A stretch of 64,000 bases of DNA from Deltaproteobacteria bacterium (GTDB taxonomy: Bacteria > Desulfobacterota > Desulfobacteria > Desulfobacterales > UBA2156): NCBI GenBank assembly GCA_019309485.1, contig JAFDGC010000010.1:1-64000 (forward strand). The letters run 5' to 3'. A program made the translations under genes and the position numbers. Shown piece by piece: positions 25,797 through 34,913 of the stretch (position 1 is the first letter of the stretch; each line of letters starts with the position of its first letter). The notes beneath the pieces were generated by a model. The model saw only the letters and a list, made by a program, of their open reading frames with translations. It had not been told where the DNA came from and did no database searches.

Positions 25797-27059
25797 TCAA
25801 TGGGGATTTCCGATCCGCTCGATCACCGTGCCAAGAAGCAGGGAAAAGGGAACGTCCTCCTGTCGGGCCGCGGCCATATCCCGCAGCACCGCGGTTTCTG
25901 TGGAAAGTTCAGATTCACCGATGATAATGACGTACCGGGCATCGAGCTTTCCGGCGCGTTTCATCTGGGCCTTCAGCCCCCGATCCCCGAAGTCCATTTC
26001 GGCAAAGATCCCTTTTTCACCCAGCCGGCACGCCCATTCAAAGGCTTTTTCCCGGCTTTTTCCACCCAGTGCTGCGATGAAAACATCGGGCCGGCCGGGA
26101 GCCGATTGCGAATCTTTTTTCACGATTTCCGCCAGGCGATCCAGGCCGATGGCAAACCCGGTAGCAGGGATATCGGGGCCGCCGAGGGCCTTCACCAGGC
26201 CGTCGTATCGGCCCCCGCCGGCGATGGCGTTTTGCGCCCCCGGAACATGGGTCTGAATCTCAAAGGTGCTCCGGGTGTAATAGTCGAGCCCCCGGACCAG
26301 CCGGGAATCCGGGACATGGGGAACATTCAAGCGGGACAAGGCGGAAAGGAATCGTTGGAAGTGTTCACGACAATCGGGGCACAGGTACGTTCCCATCTCG
26401 GGGGCTTGGGCCATGGCCTCACGGCAGGACGGAACCTTGCAATCGAGGAGCCGCAAAGGATTCTTCTCCTTGCGGCGGAGGCAGTCGGCGCATAGTGCGG
26501 CGCTTCTCCCCAAGGCGAAGACCATCAGCGCCGCCTTGAAGTCCGGGCGGCAGACCGGGCACCCGAGGGAGTTGACATGGGCCTGTACACCCGAAACGCC
26601 GAGCCTGCCCAAGAGCGTCATGAGGATGTAGACGAGCTGGGCGTCAATCAACGGGGAGTCGGTTCCGAAGACCTCGGCATTGATCTGGTAAAACTGCCGG
26701 TATCGGCCCTTCTGGGGGCGTTCCCTCCGGAACATGGGACCGATGGTGAAAAGCTTGTGGAAGGGATCCCCGGCGTAAAGCTTGTGTTGAATATAGGCTC
26801 GAACAACGGAAGCCGTGGCCTCGGGCCGCAGGGTGATCAGATCCCCTTTCCGATCTTCGAAGGTATACATCTCCTTTTCGACGATGTCGGTGTCTTCGCC
26901 GATGCTCCGGGCAAAAAGGGCGGTCTTTTCAAGAAGCGGGATGCGGATTTCCTGAAATCCGAAATCCGCAAAAAGGCGCCTGGCGGCTTCTTCGATGGCC
27001 TGCCAGTGGGCCGATTCTCCGGGGAGAATGTCCCGGAATCCCCGAATCAACTGCATCAT
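25797..27059 (-). CDS. hisS: Histidine--tRNA ligase
   Basis: 420 residues. Begins MQLIRGFRDILPGESAHW; class II motif 2 (PMFRRERPQKGRYRQFYQIN), histidine A motif GLDYYTRSTFEI and motif 3 (GFAIGLDRLAEI), with a C-terminal anticodon-binding domain. ATG at 27059 chosen over a TTG two codons upstream. A candidate promoter lies 130 bases upstream. Confidence 0.96.
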   Translation of the reverse strand: MMQLIRGFRDILPGESAHWQAIEEAARRLFADFGFQEIRIPLLEKTALFARSIGEDTDIVEKEMYTFEDRKGDLITLRPEATASVVRAYIQHKLYAGDPFHKLFTIGPMFRRERPQKGRYRQFYQINAEVFGTDSPLIDAQLVYILMTLLGRLGVSGVQAHVNSLGCPVCRPDFKAALMVFALGRSAALCADCLRRKEKNPLRLLDCKVPSCREAMAQAPEMGTYLCPDCREHFQRFLSALSRLNVPHVPDSRLVRGLDYYTRSTFEIQTHVPGAQNAIAGGGRYDGLVKALGGPDIPATGFAIGLDRLAEIVKKDSQSAPGRPDVFIAALGGKSREKAFEWACRLGEKGIFAEMDFGDRGLKAQMKRAGKLDARYVIIIGESELSTETAVLRDMAAARQEDVPFSLLLGTVIERIGNPH

Positions 27060-27185
27060 TTTCAAAAAGGTCCATAAAAGGTCATGGGTTGAAGTTTCCC
27101 GATTTTCAGACGGCGGGCGGAAAACGCGATCCCGGACCGCTTCAATCGGATGCTTTTCTTCCGGATCAATTGTACAAATTTTAAT

Positions 27186-27214
27186 TTTTATCCTGCAATC
27201 CGTCGGAAAGTCAA
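27186..27214 (-). promoter_or_regulatory. Candidate promoter of hisS-aspS
   Basis: Minus strand TTGACT (27209-27214) with an A/T-rich -10 region, ATAAAA at 17 bases or TAAAAA at 18 bases spacing. Moderate match. Confidence 0.45.
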
Positions 27215-27507
27215 CATGAAGTTCCGGACAGACAAGGAAACCATCGATCCGGAACGCCCCGGTTTACCGGGCCACCAGGCGGGCGGGGAGGCCATCGCTT
27301 CCTTCACCGGATGGATCCATCGATGGATATTCGAGGCGCCCGGGCGTTTCCAAGGCATTCCCCTGCGGGCGTGCTTTTCCCATGACGCGCAACCACCATG
27401 ATCGTTTATGTTTGATAATAAATTTGGTTTAGTCAATATATGAAATTCGTTTAGCAGTAATCGGCGCACCCCGTATTGTTCACCCCTTTCCGATCCTAAT
27501 GCGATCG

Positions 27508-27535
27508 AAAAACAAAGCGCGGGCTTCCCCCGCTT
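27508..27535 (-). terminator. Minus-strand terminator-like hairpin with no known upstream gene
   Basis: On the minus strand AAGCGGGGG, AAG loop, CCCGCGCTT pairs with one bulge and is followed by TGTTTTT. It would end a minus-strand transcript started between about 27540 and 27930, or attenuate a long hisS leader. Confidence 0.45.
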
Positions 27536-27740
27536 CAATTGCAACATAACTGACTGATATAAAGATATATTAGTTTTAACGGAGAAAAACAGAAGGATCC
27601 TGGATATTTTAGGATCCCGTCGCGCTTTTCCAAACAACAAAGTTTTTTGGATTCAAGAAGCTTATTTTCGTATCTCAGGCCTTTGTCTCCGGCCCGGATC
27701 ATTTTCTTTCAATGATTGATTTAATATTTAAAATTAACAC

Positions 27741-27768
27741 TTGACATCATAATATGAGTTAGAATAAA
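27741..27768 (+). promoter_or_regulatory. Candidate promoter of the LIV-type operon
   Basis: TTGACA (27741-27746) followed 16 bases later by AATAAA. Perfect -35, weak -10; the leader would be about 160 bases. Confidence 0.35.
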
Positions 27769-27934
27769 CAAAATCAAACGCTTCCAAACATCCATTCAAA
27801 GCAGGTGATGGGAGTGCATGGCTGATCGCAAACCGAGTGATTAATGGACCGCTTTTCATGAAAGCGCCCTGGCTTCATGAATGAACGGCGGGACTGGGCC
27901 CAATCGTTTGAAACACCAAAAAAAGGGGGGACAG

Positions 27935-29347
27935 ATGGAAAAGGCAAGATTGCGACGATGGATGGTTCCGATTATGCTGGTCGGGACGCTGCTTTTCACA
28001 TTACCGTCGGCGGCTCTGTCCGACACATCGGCCGGACTGACCGAAGACGAGTTGGTGCTGTTGAGCCATCTGCCGGATCAGCAGATTGGGAAAAAATACC
28101 CCCAAGGGGAAACCATCAATGTAGGTTTCCTCGCCGCGCTCTCGGGGCCGGATGCCGGCTGGGGCTTACCCGGTTTAACCGGAAACAACATCTGGATCGA
28201 TACGGTCAACAAGACAGGGGGCCTCCTTGTGGGAGGGAAACGCTACCCGCTGAAGATGCATGCATTCGATGACGAAGCCAACGCGTCCAAAGCCCTCCAG
28301 GGGGCCCGGCAACTGGTCCTGGAACACGACGTTAAATTCATCAACGCCATCGGCGGGGATCCGGCCAACGCCACGGCGCCTTTTCTCACCAAAAACAAAG
28401 TCATTTATGCTTCCCTGGTCCCCACGGATATGCATCCGGACCGGCCGTACGTGGTGGCGGGCGGGGATGTCACGCCGCAATGCAACATGTTCAACGCCCT
28501 TATCGCCAAGATGGTCCTGCCCAGTGAAAAAGAGATGGGGAGGCCCTTGCGATACGCGTTGACGACCCAGGATGACATCATGTCCCGGCAGGTGGGTGCA
28601 TGGGAAATCGGCGCCGCCCAGGCCATGGGATTCGAAATCGTTTACGAGAAATTCTTCTCCGTGGATACAACCGACTTCGCGCCCATCGTCACCGCCATGA
28701 TGGCCACCAAACCCGATGTCATCAGCCTCTGCGAAGCCTGGCCCGAATACCAAACCCTCCTGTGGGAACAACTCTATCTGCAGGGATTCAAAGGCGTGGT
28801 GGCCCAAAATTACGCCGACTGGGAAACCAACCTCACAAAGATTCCTCCGGAATATCCTGCTGCGCGGCATGCCATCGACAGCTTTCCCTTGATGGATGAT
28901 CCGTGGTGGGGCACACACTCCTGGCAAGCCTCTTTCACCCGCCTGTGGAACGCCCGATACGGACCGGGCGCCCCCGAAGACGTCAAGCGCCGCATGACCG
29001 GCATCGACTGGGACCATGTGGTGTGGTTGATTCCGTGGTGCATCGGGGCCCAGATCGCCGGACAGGAAACCCCCGGTCAGTGGCCCTCCAACGACGCCAT
29101 TTTGGAAGCCCTGAGAAAAGTCCCGTCCTTTCCCACCATCCTGGGGCCGGGACACATGAGCGGCCAGGAAATGTTCGGCATTCAAAACATGATCGAACAA
29201 CCCGTACCCATGAACATGTTCGATCTCAATGCCAATGATAAACGCATCATCGCCCATTTGAATTTCGAACCCTGGTTTGCCGCCATCAAACCCATTGTCA
29301 TGAAAGCCGTAAAGGATCGAGGGCAACACTGGACCCAACGCAAGTAA
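27935..29347 (+). CDS. LIV-type ABC transporter substrate-binding protein
   Basis: 470 residues. Sec signal peptide (WMVPIMLVGTLLFTLPSAALS), then a periplasmic type I binding fold of the branched-chain amino acid/amide class (INVGFLAALSGPDAGWGLPG; IGGDPANATAPFLTKNKVI). It is longer than LivJ/LivK (about 370), with an unusually tryptophan-rich C-terminal lobe (DDPWWGTHSWQASFTRLWN). ATG follows a GGGGGG ribosome site. The linked dehydrogenase suggests a methylated glycine or related amine as ligand; this is inference. Confidence 0.82.
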   Translation: MEKARLRRWMVPIMLVGTLLFTLPSAALSDTSAGLTEDELVLLSHLPDQQIGKKYPQGETINVGFLAALSGPDAGWGLPGLTGNNIWIDTVNKTGGLLVGGKRYPLKMHAFDDEANASKALQGARQLVLEHDVKFINAIGGDPANATAPFLTKNKVIYASLVPTDMHPDRPYVVAGGDVTPQCNMFNALIAKMVLPSEKEMGRPLRYALTTQDDIMSRQVGAWEIGAAQAMGFEIVYEKFFSVDTTDFAPIVTAMMATKPDVISLCEAWPEYQTLLWEQLYLQGFKGVVAQNYADWETNLTKIPPEYPAARHAIDSFPLMDDPWWGTHSWQASFTRLWNARYGPGAPEDVKRRMTGIDWDHVVWLIPWCIGAQIAGQETPGQWPSNDAILEALRKVPSFPTILGPGHMSGQEMFGIQNMIEQPVPMNMFDLNANDKRIIAHLNFEPWFAAIKPIVMKAVKDRGQHWTQRK

Positions 29348-29357
29348 GCCGTATCCC

Positions 29358-29390
29358 GGGGGGCGGAAGACTTGTCCACCGCCCCCTTTT
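29358..29390 (+). terminator. Hairpin with T-run between binding protein and permease genes
   Basis: GGGGGCGG (29359-29366) pairs with CCGCCCCC (29379-29386), followed by TTTT. Likely a partial terminator or 3' stabiliser giving more binding protein than permease. Confidence 0.65.
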
Positions 29391-29451
29391 CATCCTCTAT
29401 CGGAAACCGAGATTTCCATACGCCGGCGCCAACCGAAATCAGAGGTAATAC

Positions 29452-30321
29452 ATGAGCAGCCAACTGTTAATCCAAACCATCGCCAACGCCATCGCCGCCA
29501 GCGGCATGCTGGCCCTGATCGCCGTGGGATTGACCCTGGCTTTCGGTGTGATGCAAATGGCGAATCTGGCCCACGGTCATTTCTTCATGATGGGGGCCTA
29601 TACCGTGTATGCCCTCTATGCGCTGGGGGGGTGGCCCTTCTGGTGGGCCGTGGCCGCCGCAGTGGCGGTGGGAGCCGTCATCGGCCTCATTGTGGAGCGC
29701 GGTATTTTCCGCCCCCTCCAGGGGGATGTCGTTTCCGGTTTCATTGCCACCGCCGGTTTGATGTTCGTCTTCGAGGTGCTGGTGGGCGAGCTATGGGGAT
29801 GGGGGTTGTCGAGACCCATCCCCAGTCCCTATATGCGTGCCGTTCGGTTCATGGGCGCGGCGGTGGCTTTCCAGCGCGTCCTGGTCATCCCCTTTGCCGT
29901 TGTTTCCATCGGCGGCCTCATGTTTTTTATGCGGCGTTTCCGGCTGGGCCGGGCCCTGCGGGCCGTCGCCCAGGATCCTGAAGCCGCCGCCTTGCAGGGA
30001 ATCAATATCAATCGGATGACGGCGCTGGCGATGGCCATCGCCGGCGCCTACGCCGGCCTGGCCGGGGGATTGATGTCCACCATTTATGCGATTACACCCT
30101 CCCTCGGAGGGCATATCATCCTGCCCGCCCTCATCGTAGTGGTCGTTGGGGGTATGGGTTCCATCGGCGGCGCCACCCTTGCCGCCGTGATCTTCGGTTT
30201 TGTGATGACCTTTGTCACCACACTCGTCGACGGCGTCACCGCCGTGATGGTTTCCGTTACCGTTATGGCCGTGGTATTGGCAATCAGACCACAAGGATTA
30301 ATGGGCCGTGTCATCGCATAG
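29452..30321 (+). CDS. LIV-type ABC transporter permease (LivH family)
   Basis: 289 residues, about eight membrane helices. Family hallmarks: GLTLAFGVMQMANLAHGHFFMMGAY near the N-terminus (read in two parts) and RALRAVAQDPEAAALQGIN at the ATPase contact loop. Inner-membrane channel half paired with the next gene. Good ribosome site (AGAGGT). Confidence 0.9.
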   Translation: MSSQLLIQTIANAIAASGMLALIAVGLTLAFGVMQMANLAHGHFFMMGAYTVYALYALGGWPFWWAVAAAVAVGAVIGLIVERGIFRPLQGDVVSGFIATAGLMFVFEVLVGELWGWGLSRPIPSPYMRAVRFMGAAVAFQRVLVIPFAVVSIGGLMFFMRRFRLGRALRAVAQDPEAAALQGININRMTALAMAIAGAYAGLAGGLMSTIYAITPSLGGHIILPALIVVVVGGMGSIGGATLAAVIFGFVMTFVTTLVDGVTAVMVSVTVMAVVLAIRPQGLMGRVIA

Positions 30322-30322
30322 T

Positions 30323-31294
30323 ATGAAAAAATACAAGATCGGGGGCCTGGCACCCCTGATCCTTGTCCTTTCCGGATTGTGTCTTGTGCCCTTTTTTCTC
30401 CGGGCGTACCTGGTCGAAGTGGCCATGATGTATTTTATCTACATCATCCTTGCCCAGAGCTACCGTTTGATCGTCACGGTGCACGACTGGCAGCTTTACC
30501 ACATCGTGTTGTACGGCGTGGGGGCGTACACCAGCGGCATGCTGGCCAAGAATCTCGGCGTCCCTGTTTTCGTGGCCATCCCTTTGGGAGGGGCGATGGC
30601 GGGCCTGGTGGGGATGGCCATCACCCTGCCGCTCCTCAGAACCAAAGGGTGGGGCTTTTACATCGCCACCTATGGTCTGGCGGAGCTGATCCGGCTGACC
30701 TGGCTGAAATTCCGCAACCCTTTCGGAGGGTCCACCGGGATCATCGACATCCCCTGGCCTCCGGTGATTGCGGGAATCGATTTCAGCGACCGAATCCCCT
30801 ACTACTTTTTCAGCCTGGGCGTCATGCTCCTGGTCATGCTGATGCTGTACCGCATTGAAAAATCGCGAATCGGGGATTCCTTCAAGGCCATTTCAATGGA
30901 CCCGGAATTGGCCGCATCCACCGGCATCAACATCCCCCGCCACAGGTTGATGGCCTGTTCCATCGGCGGCTTTTTCGCCGGCGTCGCCGGGGGGCTTTTG
31001 GTGCACCGGCTGGGCGCGGTGGACCCGAAACTGTTCAACATTACAACCACCTTGTATCTTCTTATCTGGGTGGTGGTCGGGGGTACGAATACGTTCTGGG
31101 GACCCATCATCGGGGTCTCGGTGATGCATACCCTTTTCGAGCTTTCCCGCCCGCTCATCGAGATCCGCCCCATGTTTTTCGGCCTTTCAATGGTTCTGGT
31201 GCTGATCTTTCTGCCGGGGGGTCTCGAGGGATTGATTTCAAAGGCCATCACGCGACTGCAAAAACGGGACCGTGTCGCACCGGTGGAAACGTGA
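30323..31294 (+). CDS. LIV-type ABC transporter permease (LivM family)
   Basis: 323 residues with eight to ten membrane helices. Contains YRLIVTVHDWQLYHIVLYGV, the LivM-type segment, and the coupling loop GDSFKAISMDPELAASTGIN. Starts two bases after the previous stop region; an in-frame GTG at 30308 would overlap it. Second half of the membrane channel. Confidence 0.9.
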   Translation: MKKYKIGGLAPLILVLSGLCLVPFFLRAYLVEVAMMYFIYIILAQSYRLIVTVHDWQLYHIVLYGVGAYTSGMLAKNLGVPVFVAIPLGGAMAGLVGMAITLPLLRTKGWGFYIATYGLAELIRLTWLKFRNPFGGSTGIIDIPWPPVIAGIDFSDRIPYYFFSLGVMLLVMLMLYRIEKSRIGDSFKAISMDPELAASTGINIPRHRLMACSIGGFFAGVAGGLLVHRLGAVDPKLFNITTTLYLLIWVVVGGTNTFWGPIIGVSVMHTLFELSRPLIEIRPMFFGLSMVLVLIFLPGGLEGLISKAITRLQKRDRVAPVET

Positions 31295-31334
31295 CGCGTC
31301 TTTCCGGATGCAAAAGGAATGAAGGAAGAAAATC

Positions 31335-32117
31335 GTGCCGATACTTGAAGTAGAAGGCTTGAGCAAATACTTCGGCGGGCTCGCTGCCTTAAACGACGTG
31401 AATCTTTCCATCCAGGAAGGAGAAATAAGGGGCATCATCGGCCCGAACGGGGCAGGAAAAACCACCCTGTTCAATGTGATCAGCGGCGTCTACCGGCCTT
31501 CATCGGGGCAAATCCGCTATCAAGGCAAGACGCGCATCGACGGCCTTTCTTCCAGCAGAATCGCCGGAATGGGTGTGGTCCGGACATTTCAGCGCACGGC
31601 GCTGTATCATCATTTTTCCGTCCTCAAGAACGTCATCGTGGCGCGCCATCTTCATGCCAAGGAAAACATCTTTCGGGTGATTTCCGGATTGGCGAAAAAA
31701 ACGGAAGAAAAAAACACGGAAAAGGCCCTGGAAATCGTGGAATTCATGGGGCTGGGCCACCTGAAAGAGGAGCTCGCCGAAAACCTGCCCCACGGGCACC
31801 AGAGGGCCCTGGGCGTCGCCATTGCCATCGCCTGTGAACCCAAGGTGCTCCTTTTGGATGAACCCCTGACGGGGATGACCCCCACCGAAAAAGACCGCAT
31901 GATCGATCTCATTCGAAAAGTGCACCAGCAGGGGATCACCATCCTGATGGTGGAACATGATATGCGCTCCGTCATGGAGCTGTGCGGCTATATCAGCGTC
32001 CTTGATTTCGGAATGCTTTTGGTGGAAGGCCCTCCTGCCGAAATCCAGAACAACGAAATGGTCATCAACGCCTATCTTGGAACGGAAGATATCCTGTCGG
32101 CATCCACATCTGCATGA
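31335..32117 (+). CDS. LIV-type ABC transporter ATPase (LivG family)
   Basis: 260 residues. Walker A GPNGAGKTT, Walker B VLLLDEP, LivG-type GMTPTE after Walker B and a switch histidine in MVEHDM. The ABC signature reads LPHGHQRAL rather than the usual L(S/A)YGQQR, a histidine-for-glutamine change. GTG start preceded by AAGGAAG. Works with LivF-type partner. Confidence 0.9.
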   Translation: MPILEVEGLSKYFGGLAALNDVNLSIQEGEIRGIIGPNGAGKTTLFNVISGVYRPSSGQIRYQGKTRIDGLSSSRIAGMGVVRTFQRTALYHHFSVLKNVIVARHLHAKENIFRVISGLAKKTEEKNTEKALEIVEFMGLGHLKEELAENLPHGHQRALGVAIAIACEPKVLLLDEPLTGMTPTEKDRMIDLIRKVHQQGITILMVEHDMRSVMELCGYISVLDFGMLLVEGPPAEIQNNEMVINAYLGTEDILSASTSA

Positions 32118-32127
32118 GGTGAAAACG

Positions 32128-32838
32128 TTGCTGCTCGAGGTCAAAGACATCACGGCCCACTACTTTAAAGTCGCCGCGGTCAGAAATATCTCCATCGGTG
32201 TAAACGACGGGGAAATCGTTACGTTGATCGGGTCGAACGGGGCGGGAAAAACGACGACGCTGCGCGCCATCAGCGGGCTGAAACACCCTTCCTCGGGGGA
32301 AATCCATTTCCAGGGACAAAGAATCGATCGGCTGCCCCCCTACAAGATCAATGCGTTGGGGATTGCCATGGTCCCGGAAGGCCGGCGGGTCTTTCCTCAG
32401 ATGACCGTGCTGGAAAACCTCTTCATGGGCGCCTTTCTGCGCATGGACAAAAACGCGATTCAAAAAGATCTCGAGGAGACGGTATTCAGGCATTTTCCAC
32501 GCCTCAAGGAGAGAACAAAGCAGGCCGCCGGCACCTTGAGCGGGGGAGAGCAGCAGATGCTGGCCATGGGCCGGGCCCTCATGTCAGCACCGAAACTTAT
32601 CCTTTTGGATGAGCCTTCCCTGGGGCTGTCTCCCATTATGTGCGGGCAGATCGCCAAAATCATCCGGGATATTCATGCCGAGGGCCGGACCGTCATTCTC
32701 GTGGAACAAAACGCCCGGCTGGCGCTGGTACTGGCCCAACAGGCGTACGTCATCGAGACCGGCCAGATCGTGCTTTCCGGTCCGGCCGACCAACTCCGGG
32801 AAAACGAAGAGGTGAAAAGGGCCTATCTGGGCGGGTGA
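32128..32838 (+). CDS. LIV-type ABC transporter ATPase (LivF family)
   Basis: 236 residues. Walker A GSNGAGKTTT, signature LSGGEQQMLAMGRAL, Walker B LILLDEPSLGLSP and switch VEQNARLAL, all intact. A TTG start at 32128 is chosen because GAGGTG lies six bases upstream; GTG 32119 is the alternative. Second ATPase of the importer. Confidence 0.9.
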   Translation: MLLEVKDITAHYFKVAAVRNISIGVNDGEIVTLIGSNGAGKTTTLRAISGLKHPSSGEIHFQGQRIDRLPPYKINALGIAMVPEGRRVFPQMTVLENLFMGAFLRMDKNAIQKDLEETVFRHFPRLKERTKQAAGTLSGGEQQMLAMGRALMSAPKLILLDEPSLGLSPIMCGQIAKIIRDIHAEGRTVILVEQNARLALVLAQQAYVIETGQIVLSGPADQLRENEEVKRAYLGG

Positions 32839-32850
32839 AAAGGAGAGCCC

Positions 32851-33732
32851 ATGAACACAGATTTTAGAGACAGAATCTCCCGGTTGGATTTTTGGTCCGC
32901 ATCGGTGGATCCCCGGCCCCTGGCCGGCGGTATCACCAATACGAATTTTATCGTGGATCACCGGGGGGAACGCTTCGTTGTCCGCGTCGGAAAAGACATT
33001 CCGGTTCACGGTGTCATGCGGTTCAACGAAATCGCGGCCGCACGGGCCGCCCACGCCGCAGGCATTTCGCCCGAAATCGTCTACAGTGAAGACGGCCTTT
33101 TCATCATGCGATACATCGACGGTACCCCCTTTTCGGAAGAAGACGTGCAAAAAAAGGAGAACCTGGCGCCCCTCGTCTCCCTTCTGCGGACCTGCCATAC
33201 CGAAATCCCGAAGCATTTCAAAGGGCCGGCCCTGGCTTTCTGGCCGTTTCACGTGTGCCGGAACTACATTCGCACGGCTGAAGAAGGCAAGAGCCGCATG
33301 ACGTCGCATCTCCCCCGTTTTCTTGAAATGAATGAAAACCTGGAAAAACAAATCGGGGAAATCCACCTGGTATTCGGGCACAATGATCTTTTGGCCGCCA
33401 ATTTCATCCACGACGGCAGCCGCCTGTGGCTGCTCGACTGGGACTACGCAGGCTATAATACAGCGCTTTTCGATCTGGCCAACCTGTCTTCCAACAACGC
33501 ACTGTCTCTGAAACAGGAAGAGGATCTCCTGGAGACCTACTACCAGCGTCGCGTTACGGATAAACTGCGCCGCCGTTTTGCGGCAATGAAGTGTGTCTCC
33601 TTGTTGCGGGAGACGCTATGGAGCATTGTCTCGGAAATCCACTCGACGCTGGACTTCGACTATGTCCGTTACACCGGGACAAACCTTTCCCGTTTGGAAA
33701 AGGCCTATGATGCACTTGAACAGATGGATTGA
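32851..33732 (+). CDS. APH/choline kinase-family phosphotransferase
   Basis: 293 residues. Kinase-like fold of the aminoglycoside phosphotransferase/choline kinase family: nucleotide region GGITNTNFIVDHRGERFVVR, catalytic loop FGHNDLLAANFI (the HxD and N positions) and LLDWDYAGYN (metal-binding DWD). AAAGGAGA ribosome site 6 bases from ATG. Its place directly after a transporter and before a methylamine-type dehydrogenase points to a small alcohol amine such as choline or a sugar amine, rather than antibiotic resistance; substrate not shown by the sequence. Confidence 0.82.
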   Translation: MNTDFRDRISRLDFWSASVDPRPLAGGITNTNFIVDHRGERFVVRVGKDIPVHGVMRFNEIAAARAAHAAGISPEIVYSEDGLFIMRYIDGTPFSEEDVQKKENLAPLVSLLRTCHTEIPKHFKGPALAFWPFHVCRNYIRTAEEGKSRMTSHLPRFLEMNENLEKQIGEIHLVFGHNDLLAANFIHDGSRLWLLDWDYAGYNTALFDLANLSSNNALSLKQEEDLLETYYQRRVTDKLRRRFAAMKCVSLLRETLWSIVSEIHSTLDFDYVRYTGTNLSRLEKAYDALEQMD

Positions 33733-33789
33733 CGATCGGTTTTTATTTTCCCTGCTGCCGGCGCCGGGGGATCCCAAGGGAAAAGGCCG

Positions 33790-34575
33790 ATGAGCAAAAC
33801 AACGAGTTCCCTGCTGCCGGCGGAACGACAGCAGCGCATCATCGAAATTTTTAGAAACGAATTCACCGTCCGGAGCACCCGCCTCAGCGAATTGCTGAAC
33901 GTATCGGAGATGACGATCCGCCGGGACCTTGATGCCCTCGAGCGCCGGGGCTTGGTGGAGCGCACCCACGGGGGGGCGGTCTTCCGGCAGGAGCGGGTGG
34001 CGGGAAAATTCCATTACAACAGCAGCATCAAGGAAAACTTAAAAGAAAAACAGCAAATCGCCCGGAGGGCCGCGGCCTTGATCGAGCCCAACGAGGTTGT
34101 TTTCCTGGGGACAGGAACCACGGCTGCCTTGATTATTCGGTATCTGGAACCCGGCCTGCCGTGCACCGTCTTTACCAATAACCTCGGCATTACCAGCGAG
34201 GCCAACGGCACCACCGCAGAAATCACCTTTTTAGGGGGAATGTATAACCCCCAGACCAAATCCCTTTCGGGTCTTCTCACCATGGAGATGATCCGCCAGG
34301 TCAACGCCACAAAAGTATTTTTGGGCGCCGACGCCCTCAGCCTCAGCTCCGGCATGACCACCCCCAATTTTGAGATCGCCGTGATCGAGCGCACCATGAT
34401 CAAATACACCCGCGGGCAGGTCATCATCATGGCCAACCACACGAAATTCGGCCTGGTGGCCCAGATGTCCATCGTTCCCCTCAAGCAGATCGATGTATTG
34501 GTCACCAATCGAAGCATACCCGAAGATTTCCAGAGGGAACTCGATCTGCTGGGAGTTGAAGTGGTCATCGCCTGA
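33790..34575 (+). CDS. DeoR-family transcriptional regulator
   Basis: 261 residues. N-terminal winged HTH of the DeoR type (RQQRIIEIFRNEFTVRSTRL then SEMTIRRDLDALERRGLVER, THGGA) and a C-terminal DeoRC sensor domain (VFLGTGTTAALIIRYL; LGADALSLSSGMTTPNFE). Such regulators respond to phosphorylated small molecules, which fits the kinase gene next door producing the effector. Likely repressor of the transport/oxidation cluster. Confidence 0.9.
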   Translation: MSKTTSSLLPAERQQRIIEIFRNEFTVRSTRLSELLNVSEMTIRRDLDALERRGLVERTHGGAVFRQERVAGKFHYNSSIKENLKEKQQIARRAAALIEPNEVVFLGTGTTAALIIRYLEPGLPCTVFTNNLGITSEANGTTAEITFLGGMYNPQTKSLSGLLTMEMIRQVNATKVFLGADALSLSSGMTTPNFEIAVIERTMIKYTRGQVIIMANHTKFGLVAQMSIVPLKQIDVLVTNRSIPEDFQRELDLLGVEVVIA

Positions 34576-34617
34576 ATGGTCGCCGCTTTCCGGAAAAGAA
34601 ATCATCTGTTTCAAGAA

Positions 34618-34799
34618 TGATGAAATCGTAAAAAGGCTAATTTGGGATGGCAAAGTAAAAAGCGCCAGATGCAAGGCGCGCAAATTCTTCAGAATGAGGC
34701 GTACTTACAGGTACGCCGCAATGACCTGTCTGCGTGCAACGCACAGGCAGGCGAAGGATGCCGCGCAACGCCGCAGGCGGCCTTTTTACGAAGCCATCA
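34618..34799 (+). repeat. MITE-like dispersed repeat, copy B (complete)
   Basis: 182 bases bounded by terminal inverted repeats TGATGAAATCGTAAAAAGG and CCTTTTTACGAAGCCATCA (16 of 19 pairing). TCAAGAATG occurs across both edges, a possible target duplication. Internal dyads. A second, truncated copy is at 17178-17332. No coding capacity. Confidence 0.78.
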
Positions 34800-34800
34800 A

Positions 34801-34855
34801 GAATGCTTCCTTCGACTCCGCCTTAAAAAGCAGGGCTTGCGGGAGGCGTTCCGGT
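34801..34855. repeat. Short shared repeat (second site near 41624)
   Basis: GCTTCC...GCCTTAAAAAGC...GGAGGCGTTCCG here and CGCTTCCC...GCCTTAAAAGGC...GGCGGCGTTCCG at 41624-41678 align over about 50 bases with most positions equal. Confidence 0.5.
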
Positions 34856-34913
34856 TAACTTCATTGCACCGGCGCGACGCCGAACCCAGTAAATAACGAC
34901 TCAGGAGACGAAC

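Larger units (their letters stand above)
27215..27934. other. Long AT-rich intergenic region between hisS and the LIV operon
   Basis: About 700 bases without a convincing gene. The frames present have no ribosome sites and no family resemblance. It is clearly more AT-rich than its surroundings from 27400 to 27780 and contains a minus-strand terminator-like hairpin (27508-27535), a GGATCC dyad near 27593-27618 and a candidate plus-strand promoter near 27741. Confidence 0.5.

Noticed and set aside
27188-27640. 150-codon minus-strand frame in the hisS-LIV gap
   Set aside because: Low-complexity, no ribosome site, crosses a terminator hairpin and the hisS promoter.
32851-33732. Aminoglycoside resistance gene
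   Set aside because: The family also contains choline and sugar kinases, and the operon context is transport and catabolism.
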